Source of the DNA: Paraphoma chrysanthemicola
Taxonomy: Eukaryota; Ascomycota; Dothideomycetes; Pleosporales; Phaeosphaeriaceae
Assembly (NCBI GenBank): GCA_020744225.1
Contig: JAGMWG010000005.1
Span: 1,674,001-1,738,000 of the forward strand
Direction: 5' to 3'
DNA length: 64,000 bases
Shown here: positions 20,640 through 31,310 of the stretch, piece by piece
How the letters are laid out: each line of letters starts with the position of its first letter
Numbering within the stretch: the stretch's first letter is position 1
Translations under genes and position numbers: made by a program
The notes under the pieces: model-generated
Seen by the model: the letters and a program-made list of their open reading frames with translations, nothing else
Told to the model about the DNA's origin: nothing
Database searches by the model: none

Positions 20640-22200
20640 GATCAAGCACTTGGCACGGAGGCCTGACAAGCCATCGCCATAAGAAGTATGACAGCTCGAC
20701 CTAAAGGGTAGTCAACTCGTACAGCTCTTCTCAGAACATATTAATAGGAATGATAAACCGTTCCCAAAGCTATGAACATGCTTGCATCGTTCTGAGTGGT
20801 ATAGTATCGCGGTGTTGACCTGCCCCTTGTCCGTGACAGAGGCTTCACCAACGAGCCACGATATCTGAACAACTAGGGTAGCCAACTCATAAAAATCGTC
20901 TGAAATCTGACAAATATATACAAAGACTACGTGGTTCTGGTTACAAGCTACCCAGATAAGTTTGTGCGCTGTGGTGCAGCGGTGATGCTGCATCCCTTGT
21001 CACGGACACCAACATCCACAACCACCAACTGAATGACATGAAGGAGGGTAGCAAGCCTGACTTGGCTCTCCTTAATTATACTTGTAACTACAAAAAAGAA
21101 CTGGAGAGCATATGGGACTGGTAAAATGCATCAATGTGCTGATTTGTCCCAATCTTCTCGGTGTCCTTGTCACGACAAGCACCAGGTCCACGGCCTCCAA
21201 TATCTCAACACCAAAGGTAGCGAGCCCACTTTCGCTTGACAACAGAGAACAAAGAGACATAAGACTACTTCTATCAGATTTTCAGGGTCTTCAGCTAAAA
21301 GTTCGTGTTATCATGCTGCGATCTTCGCTGCCCCTTTGTCAAGACAAGCACCAAGTTCATGAAGAGGCATATCCCCGTACTAGAGATAGCAGGGCCAAAT
21401 TCGCGTTGTGGAAAGATGGAATGTTACGTAATAATTGACCTCCAGAAATATAGATCAGGTCTGTAAACAATATGTGTTCTAACACTTCACGACATCCACC
21501 TCACTTGTCAGGACAAGCACCCCAGAAACGAACCGCCATTTCTCAACATCAGGGGTAGCAAGCCCATGATACTTCTAGATTAAGTTACTGAAGTATGTAA
21601 AAGAACAATTTCCAGGAGTATTGCTATTACCCGCTCAAGCTGTATGTTTCATCTGTCATCTTCCCACCTCCCGTTGTCACGACGCCAACCATGTAAACCA
21701 CGGCACATATCTCAACGCAAGAGATGATGAGCTCTTTACCATTGACCACAAGATTAAAGAGCGTCTGAAGATATTAGAAGATAAGTATCAAAGTATCCGG
21801 CAGAGCGGCTTATGCACAATGTTGCGATTCCTCCAAACACCTTTTCGCAGACACGCGCTTCTACGAACCAGTATGGTATGTTGATGCCCAAGGTGACAGG
21901 CACCCTTCATGGTTGCATAAAATGCTTATCCGGGTATATAGAGATATGAACGATGGTACGAAGCCGTGTGCAATCAACATGGTGGTAGTGTCGCGTGTGG
22001 AGGCCAGAAGTGTTGTCTGAAGCATCGAGAAACAGCGAACATGCCAGGGACTTCACGACAAAAGGTGGTGTAGCGCTTAGAACTTTAAGGACGATGTTTG
22101 TATCATGCTGATGGTATTGATTCGAGATATGGGTATACGCTGATGCGAAATCTGCTATAGCTCCTCCAATGTGCTATGCGCTCTTGTTCACGAAGGTCTG
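20640..22200. repeat. Degenerate tandem array, 169-170 bp period, in the MAT1-2 non-coding region
   Basis: A TTGTC-type block recurs at 20827, 20997, 21167, 21336, 21505, 21674, 21843 (degraded, TTTCG), 22013 and 22184, that is at steps of 170, 170, 169, 169, 169, 169, 170 and 171. A second block about 50 bp into the unit, consensus ATCTCAACACCA-GGTAGC, recurs in the same register (GGTA or its degenerate equivalent near 20707, 20877, 21047, 21216, 21385, 21554, 21723). The 20707 copy implies one more, heavily decayed unit upstream. The rest of each unit is weakly similar (for example CAATGTGCTG or ATCATGCTGCGATCTTC before the core). The period is not a multiple of three and every frame has stops, so it is not coding. 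It fills most of the gap between MAT1-2-1 and APN2. Confidence 0.8.
21166..21179. promoter_or_regulatory. Inverted-repeat core CTTGTC-AC-GACAAG of the tandem array (best copy)
   Basis: The best conserved part of each 170-bp unit is a two-fold symmetric 6-2-6 sequence. Perfect arms occur in the unit at 21166 (spacer AC) and in the unit at 21504 (spacer AG). The unit at 21335 has TTTGTC-AA-GACAAG, one mismatch. Copies at 20826, 20996 and 21673 keep one arm. Such symmetry would suit a dimeric DNA-binding protein; that is inference, and no factor is recognised. Confidence 0.45.
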
Positions 22201-22384
22201 TACGTGGATGCCATGTATCCCGTCATTGCGCCAATGCTTGACTCCTTTCTCCTGCTACTGTCATACTCCGGAACATCGCTAATAGATTTATCATGGTCGG
22301 AGTTCTTCCTCGCACCCAAAGCGCTCTGCTCAATTCCACCGGTGTCGCCCTCGCAGGTATGACCCGTGACCCAATCCTACATCC

Positions 22385-24356
22385 TCACCCTTTCCAATCA
22401 CTCGCCCAGATGAACGTGCCACACCTCCACTGTGTTCCCGTCTCCTTTTGCCCGCTCGGTCCAATCGGTCTGGGACACATCCAGAACTGGCGGCCACAAT
22501 TGACGCCCGGTTTCTTGGTTGTAAGAATTATGCACGGCTCCGCATGACCCTCACACCGGGGCGGCGGTTTCTTGGAGAACAGCTTTGTCCACCCTTCCTT
22601 TGACGCCTCTTGCGATGCAAGCGGGTCCGTTTGGATGTAAGCTGGTGGTAAGGAAGGGGTGTCGGCGTTCGCTTCGCTTTGTGACAGGGAGCCCGTGGGA
22701 GCCGTGGGGGCATTCGCGGCTGGTGACGCAGGGTCCCGAGGTGCCGTGTCTTTGATAGGGATGGGATCTGCAGGTTTAGTGCGTGACTGAAAGAATCCTT
22801 TGAGAGATTGCTGCCCCTTGGCAAGGGATGGCGTATTGGTCCCGAGTGCAGAGAGGTTTGATTTGCTGCGTTTGACCGATTTGACAGGGGATGCCGACGG
22901 GGCGCGCCTCTTCTCGGGAGAGTTCAACGGGCTCGGGGAAGGCGCTGAAAAACTGTTCGCAGATGAAGAAGGGATTGTCGAAAACGTTTCAGCCGACTGT
23001 GTGGGTTCTTTGTCCGAGATGTTGGTGGCTGCGAGTGGCGCAACATCAACACCATCACCGACATTTGAATTGCGCCTCGCTTCGCTCATTGTAAAGGTGA
23101 CTGCGGGGCCTGGATTCGCAAGAGCTGGCTTCTTGCTGAACATGTCTCGGATGTTCCTTCTTCTGGTGAACTCCGGTAGTAGCTTGCCACTCAGGGGCGG
23201 GACGTCCTTCGTTGGATTGTACTCTCTTTGACGCACCCCGTTCTTGAACATACCGGGCGGATTCATCAAATCCAAGACATGTGTCTCCTCCTGCAGCTCA
23301 ATCCCCTCAACAGCTGGCTGCCACGTTCCATTCGTCGGCACCTTATCCTTAGTCACAGCGTACACCGGGCAGTGATCCGAACCCATGAGTCCTTCTTGGA
23401 TATTTGCTTCCATAAACCAGTCTTTGATTGTGATGCTGCAGAGAACGAAATCGATGCGAGATCCGAAGTTGCCCGGCCGTGCATTGATCTTCTGCTCCCA
23501 GTGCGTGTACATGCCTTCACGATCAGGATGAAACTCGCGGCACAGGTCGTAAAGAATGGGTTGTTCTCGACCCTCATCACGGTCGCCGGGCACATTGCCG
23601 TTGAAGAGGAGCTGATTAAAGACACGGCGGTTCGGAGTGCTCAGGTACTCATTGTGCGTCATGCCTTCGGACCGCATGTTGTCCTCCGCCCTCGCCGTGT
23701 CGATGAGATCCCGAGACACGTTCAAGTCTCCCGTCAGAATGACATTCTTGCCCATCTTTGCGAGGTTCCGAATCCGTGTGTCGAGTGCAGTAAGGAAGCC
23801 ATACCGGAAGTCATCACGCAGGCCGTTACTGTTCGCCGGACTGTAAACGCCAAACAGAACAAAAGCGGGAAACTCGACGACAAGACATCGACCTTCTGCG
23901 TCGAGAGTGTCGGGATCCACTCCAAGATCAGCGACTTGATACGCCGTCGGGTAGCCACCAATGCTTGCACCTTCCGGAAGCTCACGGTAAGGAGTCGAAG
24001 AGCCGGGAGGACATAGGACGCCGAGGAGGCCTTCTTCTGCGCGGATGGGCGCACAAACAGACTGACGAGTGTATATGCCAACACCAGAGTAACCTGTCAC
24101 GTGTCAGTCCGTGATGCATGTACTCTCTCACATGCGTACCCTTTTTGTGCTTTGGCAAGCTAAAGTAGCAGTCCCAGCCAGGAACAAGCACCATATCATC
24201 CGTCAAGTCCTTACGCTGGATCTTGAGCTCCTGCATAATGACAATGTCGGTCTCGAGAATGTCGAACATGGCATCGTAGGTCCGCTTGTCGCTCCATGGC
24301 TTGTAGCCGAGCGGGTTGCGGATGCCGTTGACATTCCATGTCGTGATGCGGACCAT
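22385..24356 (-). CDS. APN2: AP endonuclease / DNA lyase APN2
   Basis: Two exons, 24356-24140 and 24093-22385 (intron GTACGC...CAG), 641 residues. The exonuclease-endonuclease-phosphatase domain begins MVRITTWNVNGIRN and has the metal-binding Glu in IVIMQELKIQ, then GYSGVGIYTR, NVILTGDLNVSRD, RIDFVLCS and the terminal SDHCPVYA. It cleaves abasic sites and removes blocked 3' ends in base-excision repair in the nucleus. A PCNA-binding box, QQSLKGFF, lies near residue 500. The C-terminus (about 584-641) is a GRF zinc finger with CEGHAEPC, NCGRQFWMC and RCGTFIW. APN2 next to MAT is the ancestral arrangement in Pezizomycotina. It is divergent from COX13 over a 341-bp gap. Confidence 0.96.
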
Positions 24357-24697
24357 TATGTGCAGCGGTGGTGGTTGCAACGACGAGATGGCAACACCAT
24401 CATTCTGCCTGTCAAGCAGCGCAGATTCCCTCTCCAGTGCAAGTAAGACCTCGGTGGGCGACGCGCCACGCGACTTGCCGCCGCGCCCTCAATCACGACG
24501 TCACATTACCTGCCCTCCAAACAGTGCAAACATCCGAGCTTCCGCCGGAACATTCCGTGTGGCCTGACAGACCAGCCCGCAGCCAGCGCCAAGCGCCGTT
24601 TCGTCAATTCGACAAGCTTCAACCTCACCCCATCCCACAACACCAATTGACCCCCCAACACCAATTGACCCCCCATCTCCACTCCACACCCGCCGAA
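24357..24697. promoter_or_regulatory. Divergent promoter region of APN2 and COX13
   Basis: 341 bp between two start codons pointing apart. A short direct repeat, ACACCAATTGACCCCCCA-type (CACCAATTGACCCCCC twice at 24640-24673), lies just before the COX13 start. Confidence 0.5.
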
Positions 24698-25315
24698 ATG
24701 CTCGCCCAGCGCATGTTCGCCCGCTCTGCCCAGCGCATCGCCCTCCGCGCCCAGCGTGCGACGCCCGTCCGCACCGCCCGCACCACCCGCAACTACAGCT
24801 CCGAGAGCCCCAAGCAGTTTGCCGGCGCCGAGGACAATGAGTTCAACCGTGAGCGTGCCCGCATCGCCGAGCACGCGTACGAGTCTGGCGAGTTCTGGAG
24901 GAAGTTGTCGCTCTAGTGAGTCTTGCCCGGAGCTACAAATTGGGCCGCTGGGGTTGGCTGAGGACCGGGGGAAGATGCGATGATGCATCAGGGCTGGAGC
25001 GATTGGCATTGGAAGGAATCATGAAAGAAGCATACTAATGCTGTCGCAGTGTCGCGGTTCCTTGCCTCATCGTCGCCAGCGTCAACGCCAAGCTGAGGTG
25101 GGACGCCCATTGGGAGCACGTAGCCCACGACACCCCGAGGGCGGAGAAGCCTGAGTACGCGTACCAGAACATCCGCACCAAGAACTTCTTCTGGGGAGAT
25201 GGCGACAAGGTGAGCGAGATCTGAGCCAGCAGAGTCCCCCTTCGTGACTTTGCGCTAACACCCTCAGACCCTCTTCTGGAACGACAAGGTCAACTACCAC
25301 AAGAAGGACGAGTAA
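24698..25315 (+). CDS. COX13: Cytochrome c oxidase subunit VIa
   Basis: Three exons: 24698-24915, 25050-25209, 25268-25315; 141 residues. The first 35 residues are Arg/Ala-rich with no acidic residue (MLAQRMFARSAQR) and form a mitochondrial presequence. A transmembrane helix, YVAVPCLIVASVNA, spans the exon 1/2 junction. Conserved subunit VIa features follow: EYAYQNIRTKNFFWGDGDKT and LFWNDKVNYHKKDE. The protein sits in the inner membrane in complex IV. Intron 1 is 134 nt with a clear branch site TACTAATG just before CTGTCGCAG. COX13 between APN2 and APC5 is a standard MAT neighbour. It converges on APC5 with a 173-bp gap. Confidence 0.96.
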
Positions 25316-25488
25316 GCGATTGCACAGCACGCTTTTTATTGACCGCTCCGGGGAGAATTGGGATATCTTGCGAACCGCATGTGTATATAGTACGGGCGCA
25401 AGCTGAGGAGGCAGTAGACCAGCAATACATTTCCTATGTCTCAGTACGCTGAAGCACAACTACATCAACTCCATCAATTCCATCTGCG

Positions 25489-27950
25489 CTACTCCTCGAT
25501 GCCTCTCATACCCTCTTCCCAGACCCGATTGTGGTTCTGTGCCCACTCCTCCGCCAGCTTCTCGTCGCCCCTCAACTTCGCAATAATCGCCTTCTTCATC
25601 AGCTGCTCGCACTCACCAGCGAGATATCCGCTCTTCTTGTAGCACTCTCTTGCGCGATCAATGTACAGCTCGGCCTTTGCCACGTTGTTTGCCGTTGAGC
25701 GAGGTGAGGTGGGAGATGAGGAAGGCGAATTTGCTGCCTTAGTCTCGCGGTTCGGATCTGCGAGCCCCATGTACGAGTCCGCCAGATGTGAGTACAAGGT
25801 GCCAATGAGCAGGTTATCAGTCCCTTCTATTGCCTGTGGTAAAATACCTTCGACCAATCTTCGTGCGTTTGCACACTCTCCTAGAGTGTTCAGGATGTTT
25901 GCCAACAGTCCAACCGCAGCCCATAGGCTCGGCATAAGCTTTGCCTTGTAGCTTACGCTGGCTGTCCTCAACGCTACTCCAAAGCCTCTTTCTGGCTTGC
26001 CCACCTTGCGGAACAAGTCGGCTTTCATGAGCAGGACGTTGACTCGTTGCAAAATATCGGCGCCATCTTCCTTCAGAGACCGCGCGAGCGAAGATATGGC
26101 CGTGAAAGCTTCACTGTAGGATCCGCGAGAGACGAGGTAATCGATATAAGCATCCTGCAGGAGAAAAGAGAGCTCTGGGTCCAGCGGCGTTGAGGAAGGA
26201 TCAGTTGCTGATTGCGGCTTCAACATCGTGAGAAGATGGGTGCACGTCGACCAGTCAGACCTTTGGCATGTAAGTAATGCGGATTGGGCAAAGTACTGGT
26301 GGACCATACCTTCGAATCGCCCGCTTGAATTTGATAACGCCAATACAAAGGACCAGGTACTGATGATACTTGAGAGACTTGTGCACAGGAGGGTCAATTG
26401 TCTCGAGGCCAGATATCGCGTCGCTGTACCGCCCGGCCTGACTCAACAGGAAGGCTCGCCTACCGATCGCTCGTATTCGTTCGTCAACAGGGCACGAACT
26501 ACCATAACAGTCCAGCAACAATTCGCAGTGTACGTTTGCCATATGCGGCAGTCCAAGTCGAGAATATAGAGTAGACTGCAATAGCATTTGGCTGCCATAG
26601 TTGCTGATGTTCTCTTTGATGTTGAGGTGCGAGGACTGGTACATGTGCTCGAATGCTCGCGGAATGGAGTCACCCTAGAGAAAAGTCAATTATAGTCACA
26701 TTCCGGAGGGCGGTGATGAGACATACAGTCGCGAGACTCAGCTTCGCCTCGTTGAGAAGTGTTGCGCTCAGCAGGTTATACATCTTTGTGTCTCGTGCTT
26801 TCGCTTTCAAAAAGGTCAGGGCATCTCGCTCACTCCCAAGCATGCTCATGTAACCTGCGACCTTCATCTGCTTTGGGTAGGCTTTCGCCATGTGATTGAG
26901 CCAACTCAGACTGAAGCTCAAGCACGTCATATCTTGGTTCTCCCGGGCCGTCGCGATCGTCTCTGTGATTGCAGCAATTGCTTCGCCAAAACATCCAAAG
27001 TCCGCTTGCAGAATGGCCATGTGCAACAAGGCATACTGGTAGTGGATCTTTTCTCGTGTTTGCATAGCATAGTCGTAGTAACGGTGTAGATTGTCGAAGG
27101 CTGATGTGTAGTCTCCAGCTTTCCAGGCATCGAAGAATTGGACCAGATGTGCCTGTCGATGAACCAAACCAGAGGAGGTGACCATGCTGTGCAACTGGCC
27201 CTTCATGCTATCTGGGACCCGATCACCAAAGCGTTGTAATCGGTCGAGCTGAAAGTCCAGGATGCGGTCTAGATCGACCACACTGAGTCCTTCACCTTCT
27301 TCCTCTTGCTCATCTAGCTGTCCGTAGGCCACTTCGTAGAGGCCATCGCCGGGTCGCAGGCCCATCTCTGCAGCGACTTGGTCTACACCACTCGAAGCGA
27401 GTCCAGCCAGCCTTTTCGTCCACTGAGCTGTAGGCGCCCTGTATGTGATGAAGGATGACCACAATTTCATCGCATCGTCAAACTGCAGTCGAGTGAATTC
27501 CAAGCGCGCTCGGCGTACAAACGCACCCAAGGGTGAAGTTTTTGAGAGACAGATACGATCTTGGGGTAGTTCCTCTAGGTTGTCGTCCGTTCCGGGGTTT
27601 GTCAACAACTCCCCAAGGTTGTCCATAAGCTCATGCAGTGCATGGAAGGAATTCATCTCCCACATATGCTTGAGGAACAGGTCCAGCAGAGTTCGACCCG
27701 GCATGCTGGAAGCATGAATCTGGAGAACATCTTCAAAAGCGTCGATCGAGAAGGTAGTGTCTAGACCAGAGCTCGCTGAACATGTCGCCCGCCTGCTGCG
27801 AGGGCTAGATAAAGACGAAGACAGAGTATGAGACAGGATGAAAGAGAGGATGGGTATCGTAGACGATGTTGGAAGCGTCGAACTGCAGTAAAGGCGGACC
27901 AAGACAAGCAGGCTGATCTTTTGCGCCGTGAGATATCGAGGTGCTGTCAT
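25489..27950 (-). CDS. APC5: Anaphase-promoting complex subunit 5
   Basis: Three exons: 27950-26727, 26674-26310, 26260-25489; 2361 nt, 786 residues. The start MTAPRYLTAQKISLLVLVRLY is the typical APC5 N-terminus. The centre and C-terminus are a TPR-like helical array; FFDAWKAGDYTSAFDNLHRYYDYAM is the hallmark APC5 block (two parts are recognisable, KAGDYTSAFDNLHRYYDY and QYALLHMAILQADFG). The C-terminal part reads LLQDAYIDYLVSRGSYSEAF and ECYKKSGYLAGECEQLMKKA. The protein is a scaffold subunit of the APC/C ubiquitin ligase that drives mitotic exit, in the nucleus. Splicing of intron 2 (GTATGG...AAAG) gives KFKRAIRRSDWSTCTHLL. Conserved MAT-flank gene. Confidence 0.95.
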
Positions 27951-28369
27951 TCTGGCGGCACGCGTTTAGCGCGTCGGTGTTGAGGTGGGTGTTTTCAACG
28001 GGCTTGACGCCAACCAAAGCTGCGACCTGGAGATACTGCAGTGCGACTTATAGATTGTGAAACATCTCCTCAAGCATTCTTCGCAGCCGCTCCACGTGTT
28101 TGCATCATCAAAAGTGTCGCGTTGGTGGGGTGTGGGTGGATGAGGAAAGGCGAAGGTGCAGCGCGCGGTCAGATGATCGCGCGTCACAATTTCAAAATTC
28201 ACCATCTAGGGTACACCAGGAATTGCCAGCATTGAACTAGATGAAATGACCTGCATAACGGCGCTAACATGGGACAAAGACTCACACCCCATCCCATGCA
28301 TTGGGGCAAACACAGGACACAGTATTTACATGGTTGTCTGGGCCCGCCTTGCATGCTAATTTGATACAT
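27951..28369. other. Intergenic between APC5 start and CIA30 stop, nothing recognised
   Basis: 419 bp; APC5 promoter side. No coherent frame or repeat is seen. Confidence 0.5.
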
Positions 28370-29240
28370 CTATGTACTTGTCTCCTTCCGTGGTTCTCCA
28401 ATTCCGGAGTCTCTTCGTGAAATGTTCTTGTTGTAGTCTCCATGCTTACTGTGCCAATTTGGCAGGCCTCCCACAACACCGGGAACGTCGTTCAGGTACT
28501 CATCATCTGAACCCGCATTGGTCGCCCAAATCTTACTGATACTGAGATCATACGGCCCAGGTATCCGGTCAATCAAACTTATTCCGACTGTTCGTACCTT
28601 CTGTGTCAGCATCTCCCGCTGCGGCTCGACAACCTGTCCATGGTTGGTCCGCACAAACTCGTTCCACCTGATTAGCAGTGTCTCCCACTGCCCCGGTGTT
28701 TTCGAGTGGAGCAAATGTTGGTGGATGTCCGTAGGCACGATAGACTCGGTCTGAACGTTTACGAAGTATTTGCGTCCATCCGACTTGAACTGAATGGCGA
28801 GAAAGGCGTACATCTCCACGTCCCACAACGACTTTCCGAAAATGGTCGAGCCTCGGTCAAGTGTCCTCCATCCAGCGTACCCTGTTCTTTGAATGTGTGG
28901 TTGGTTCTGTGGTAATTGTGTGGAGATCGTGCCGTGGAAGCGGGTGTGGGAAGGTTCCTTCTGTGTGACCGGATAGAAGTCAAAGTCGGCGGTGGAAAAG
29001 CCGCCGATGTCCTTGTCGCTCATACGCTTACATAGTTCGAGGTCTTCTGGCTTCTCAAAGAGAATAAGAGGGAAAGGCTTCGTGGGTGACTTGATAGCCT
29101 CGAACTTTAGGGCTATATTCGTTAGCACGGCGGATTGATGTGGGAAGCATGATGCGCTCACCAATGTTGGAAAGGCGTTTAAACTCGTCCAAGCTGCGTT
29201 TGAGAAAGCCGGGCGCAAGGCACGACGCTGTTGGGCGCAT
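28370..29240 (-). CDS. CIA30: Complex I intermediate-associated protein 30 (CIA30/NDUFAF1)
   Basis: Two exons, 29240-29162 and 29112-28370, 273 residues; the intron (GTGAGC...TAG) joins FKRLSNIA to LKFEAIKSP. The CIA30 domain fills most of the protein: FPLILFEKPEDLELCKRMSD, FSTADFDFYP, FHGTISTQLP, GYAGWRTLD, WDVEMYAFLAIQFKSDGRKYFVNVQTES, WETLLIRWNEF and VGISLIDRIPGPYDLSI. The protein assists assembly of mitochondrial complex I. The family also includes related sugar-binding-like folds, but the flank position fits CIA30, which I recall beside APC5 at the Diplodia MAT locus. It is divergent from the RIM2-like carrier with a 317-bp shared upstream region. Confidence 0.92.
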
Positions 29241-29557
29241 TGTGGCAGCTCGAGGATGGGCAATTGAGGGACGGTGATTTAGAGGTATGAGCGCATCAGC
29301 TGCGGGCGCGTCTCAATGAGGCCTGCAGAGCGCGACACATCGGTGACGTTTCGCCGCGGTGGTCTCGCCGGCCGCCTTGCCGAAATGGTCGCCATTCCAA
29401 TTTTTGGATCTTTGCCATCGTCCGCTTCACCACCGCACCAGCAACTCACTCACGCAACAAATGATACCAACTTAGCGACTGTATTCTCGGACTCTTCTGC
29501 GCCTCTCTGTAGTCCCTTCCCGGCCGGTCTGTCTCCACTCGCCACGCTCTTGCCTCG
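29241..29557. promoter_or_regulatory. Divergent promoter region of CIA30 and RIM2
   Basis: 317 bp between opposite starts of two genes for mitochondrial proteins, so they may share control. No known motif is identified. Confidence 0.5.
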
Positions 29558-30812
29558 ATGACCTTCGACCACGCACGGCTTCCTCGAAGTACACGAGACG
29601 AGACCACACACCCTCTGCAGGTGCTTCCACCCTCGTCGCGCGAGCTCGGGGAAGTGACCCCTCCCAAAGGGCCAGCTGGCGCACCGGTAGCAGTGCAAGC
29701 CCCGGCCTTTGCGAAGTCATGGGCGCATTTTGTTGCTGGAGGGTAGGAAATCCCCAAGCTGGATGAAGATGGAGAATGGTGGGCTAACATTTGACAGCCT
29801 TGGTGGCATGGCCTCCGCGACACTCACCGCTCCGCTTGACGTCCTGAAGACCCGATTACAATCCACATACTACCAACAGCATCTCGCCGCGATGCGCTCC
29901 GCCCGAGGTCTCCCACCAATCGAATCCATGTCTTTCGCGCGAAGTTCGCTGCTCCATATCCGGGAGACGGGAGAAATATTATGGCAAGTACCCAAGGCCG
30001 AGGGCTGGAGAGCTCTTTTCAAAGGTCTTGGACCAAATCTCATCGGCGTTGTTCCCGCGAGGGCAATAAATTTCTACGCATACGGCAATGGCAAGCGCAT
30101 TATCAGCAACAAGTTCAACAATGGGCAAGAGGCCGCATGGGTTCATTTGTGCTCCGCAGCCACTGCTGGCATCGTCACCGGTACTGCGACAAATCCAATC
30201 TGGCTGGTCAAGACTCGGCTCCAGCTGGACAAAAATATACACGCGGATGGCCGGGGTCGACAATACAAGAACGCTTTCGACTGCACAATGCAGACAATAC
30301 GGAAGGAGGGCATTCCTGGACTTTACCGAGGATTGACAGCAAGTTACTTGGGAGTAACGGAGAGCACATTGCAGTGGATGCTCTATGAGCAGATGAAGCT
30401 TGCGTTGGCACGAAGAGAAGAACGGGTCGCAGCCACTGGCCGGCCTCCAACCATCTGGGACCAGACAGTGGCTTGGTCTGGCAAGGTTTCTGCGGCGGGA
30501 GCTGCCAAGTTCATCGCGGCAATCGTTACATATCCGCATGAGGTAGGTCGACATTCTGAAACACAAGCAGAATTACATACTGACGAAGCCCAGGTTGTTC
30601 GAACAAGATTACGACAGGCACCGCAGCAAGACGGTCGACTCAAGTACACCGGCCTCGCTCAATGCTTCCGCCTCATCTGGAAAGAGGAGGGAATGGCTGC
30701 CTTATACGGTGGCCTCGTTCCCCACATGTTCCGTGTGGTTCCCAGTGCCGCCATCATGTTCGGAACTTACGAGGGTGTATTGAAGCTGCTTGGAGAGAGC
30801 AGCAACATGTAA
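29558..30812 (+). CDS. RIM2: Mitochondrial pyrimidine nucleotide carrier (RIM2/SLC25A33-36 type)
   Basis: Three exons: 29558-29742, 29798-30542, 30594-30812; 382 residues. Three mitochondrial carrier repeats carry the signature PLDVLKTRLQ, PIWLVKTRLQ and PHEVVRTRLRQ. The Trp in the second signature and the long loop after the first repeat are typical of the RIM2 subfamily, which exchanges pyrimidine (deoxy)nucleotides across the inner membrane for mtDNA synthesis. The third signature is restored only if 30543-30593 (51 nt, GTAGGT...CAG) is removed; that intron is in frame and stop-free, so an unspliced message would add 17 residues inside the signature. Start MTFDHARLP at 29558 has a family-like Pro-rich N-terminus. 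Confidence 0.93.
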
Positions 30813-31310
30813 CGATATTATGCATCATTTGGCATCGAATTAGACACGCCTGTACGATATCAGCAATTGCATAGGGATGGCGTTGTAAGCTGGAGATTCG
30901 GGCAGTATACGGCGTTCGCAATACCACTCTGGCATCTTTTGGAAGTCTCCAATGTATATTATGGAAAAGTCCTCGGCAGATGGGAAACGGTTATACTTAA
31001 TGAGGAGAGGACGCCAGTGTCGGGTGCACTGATCTAGTTGCGGTAATGAACAACATTCAGCTCTTCGCAGTTCATGACCAGATCATTACAGGAAATATTC
31101 CAGACTCCATTTACTTCCATCTGAGCCGTGACCCATTCAAAACCAAGTTATGCTCGCATTGAATCGAGGTGCAAGCCGACTTTCTTGCATTTCGTGATTT
31201 CGGAGGTCCGACCGTGCACAGACAACTTCAAGTTCATCTGCACACCAAAGTTCGATCACCGCGCAGGCACATCTCAAACGACCACACCTCGGCGCGCCTT
31301 GTCCTTCACG
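30813..31310. other. Intergenic, nothing recognised
   Basis: 498 bp between RIM2 and the MBA1-like gene on the same strand; 3' UTR and promoter expected. No RNA gene is seen. Confidence 0.5.

Noticed and set aside
19760..20640. Additional array units left of 20640
   Set aside because: Isolated similarities exist (19796, 20034, 20171), but they are not in the 170-bp register, so I did not extend the array.
22335..22384. A tenth array unit next to the APN2 stop
   Set aside because: The TGTCGC at 22343 is off register and too short to count.
16790..22384. A MAT1-1-1 alpha-box gene hidden in the MAT region
   Set aside because: Both strands were read for the alpha-box pattern; nothing similar was found.
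29055..29263. Alternative CIA30 start MPILELPQC at 29263
   Set aside because: Splicing from the ATG at 29240 gives a better N-terminus and a canonical GTGAGC donor; the 29263 frame reads through the intron.
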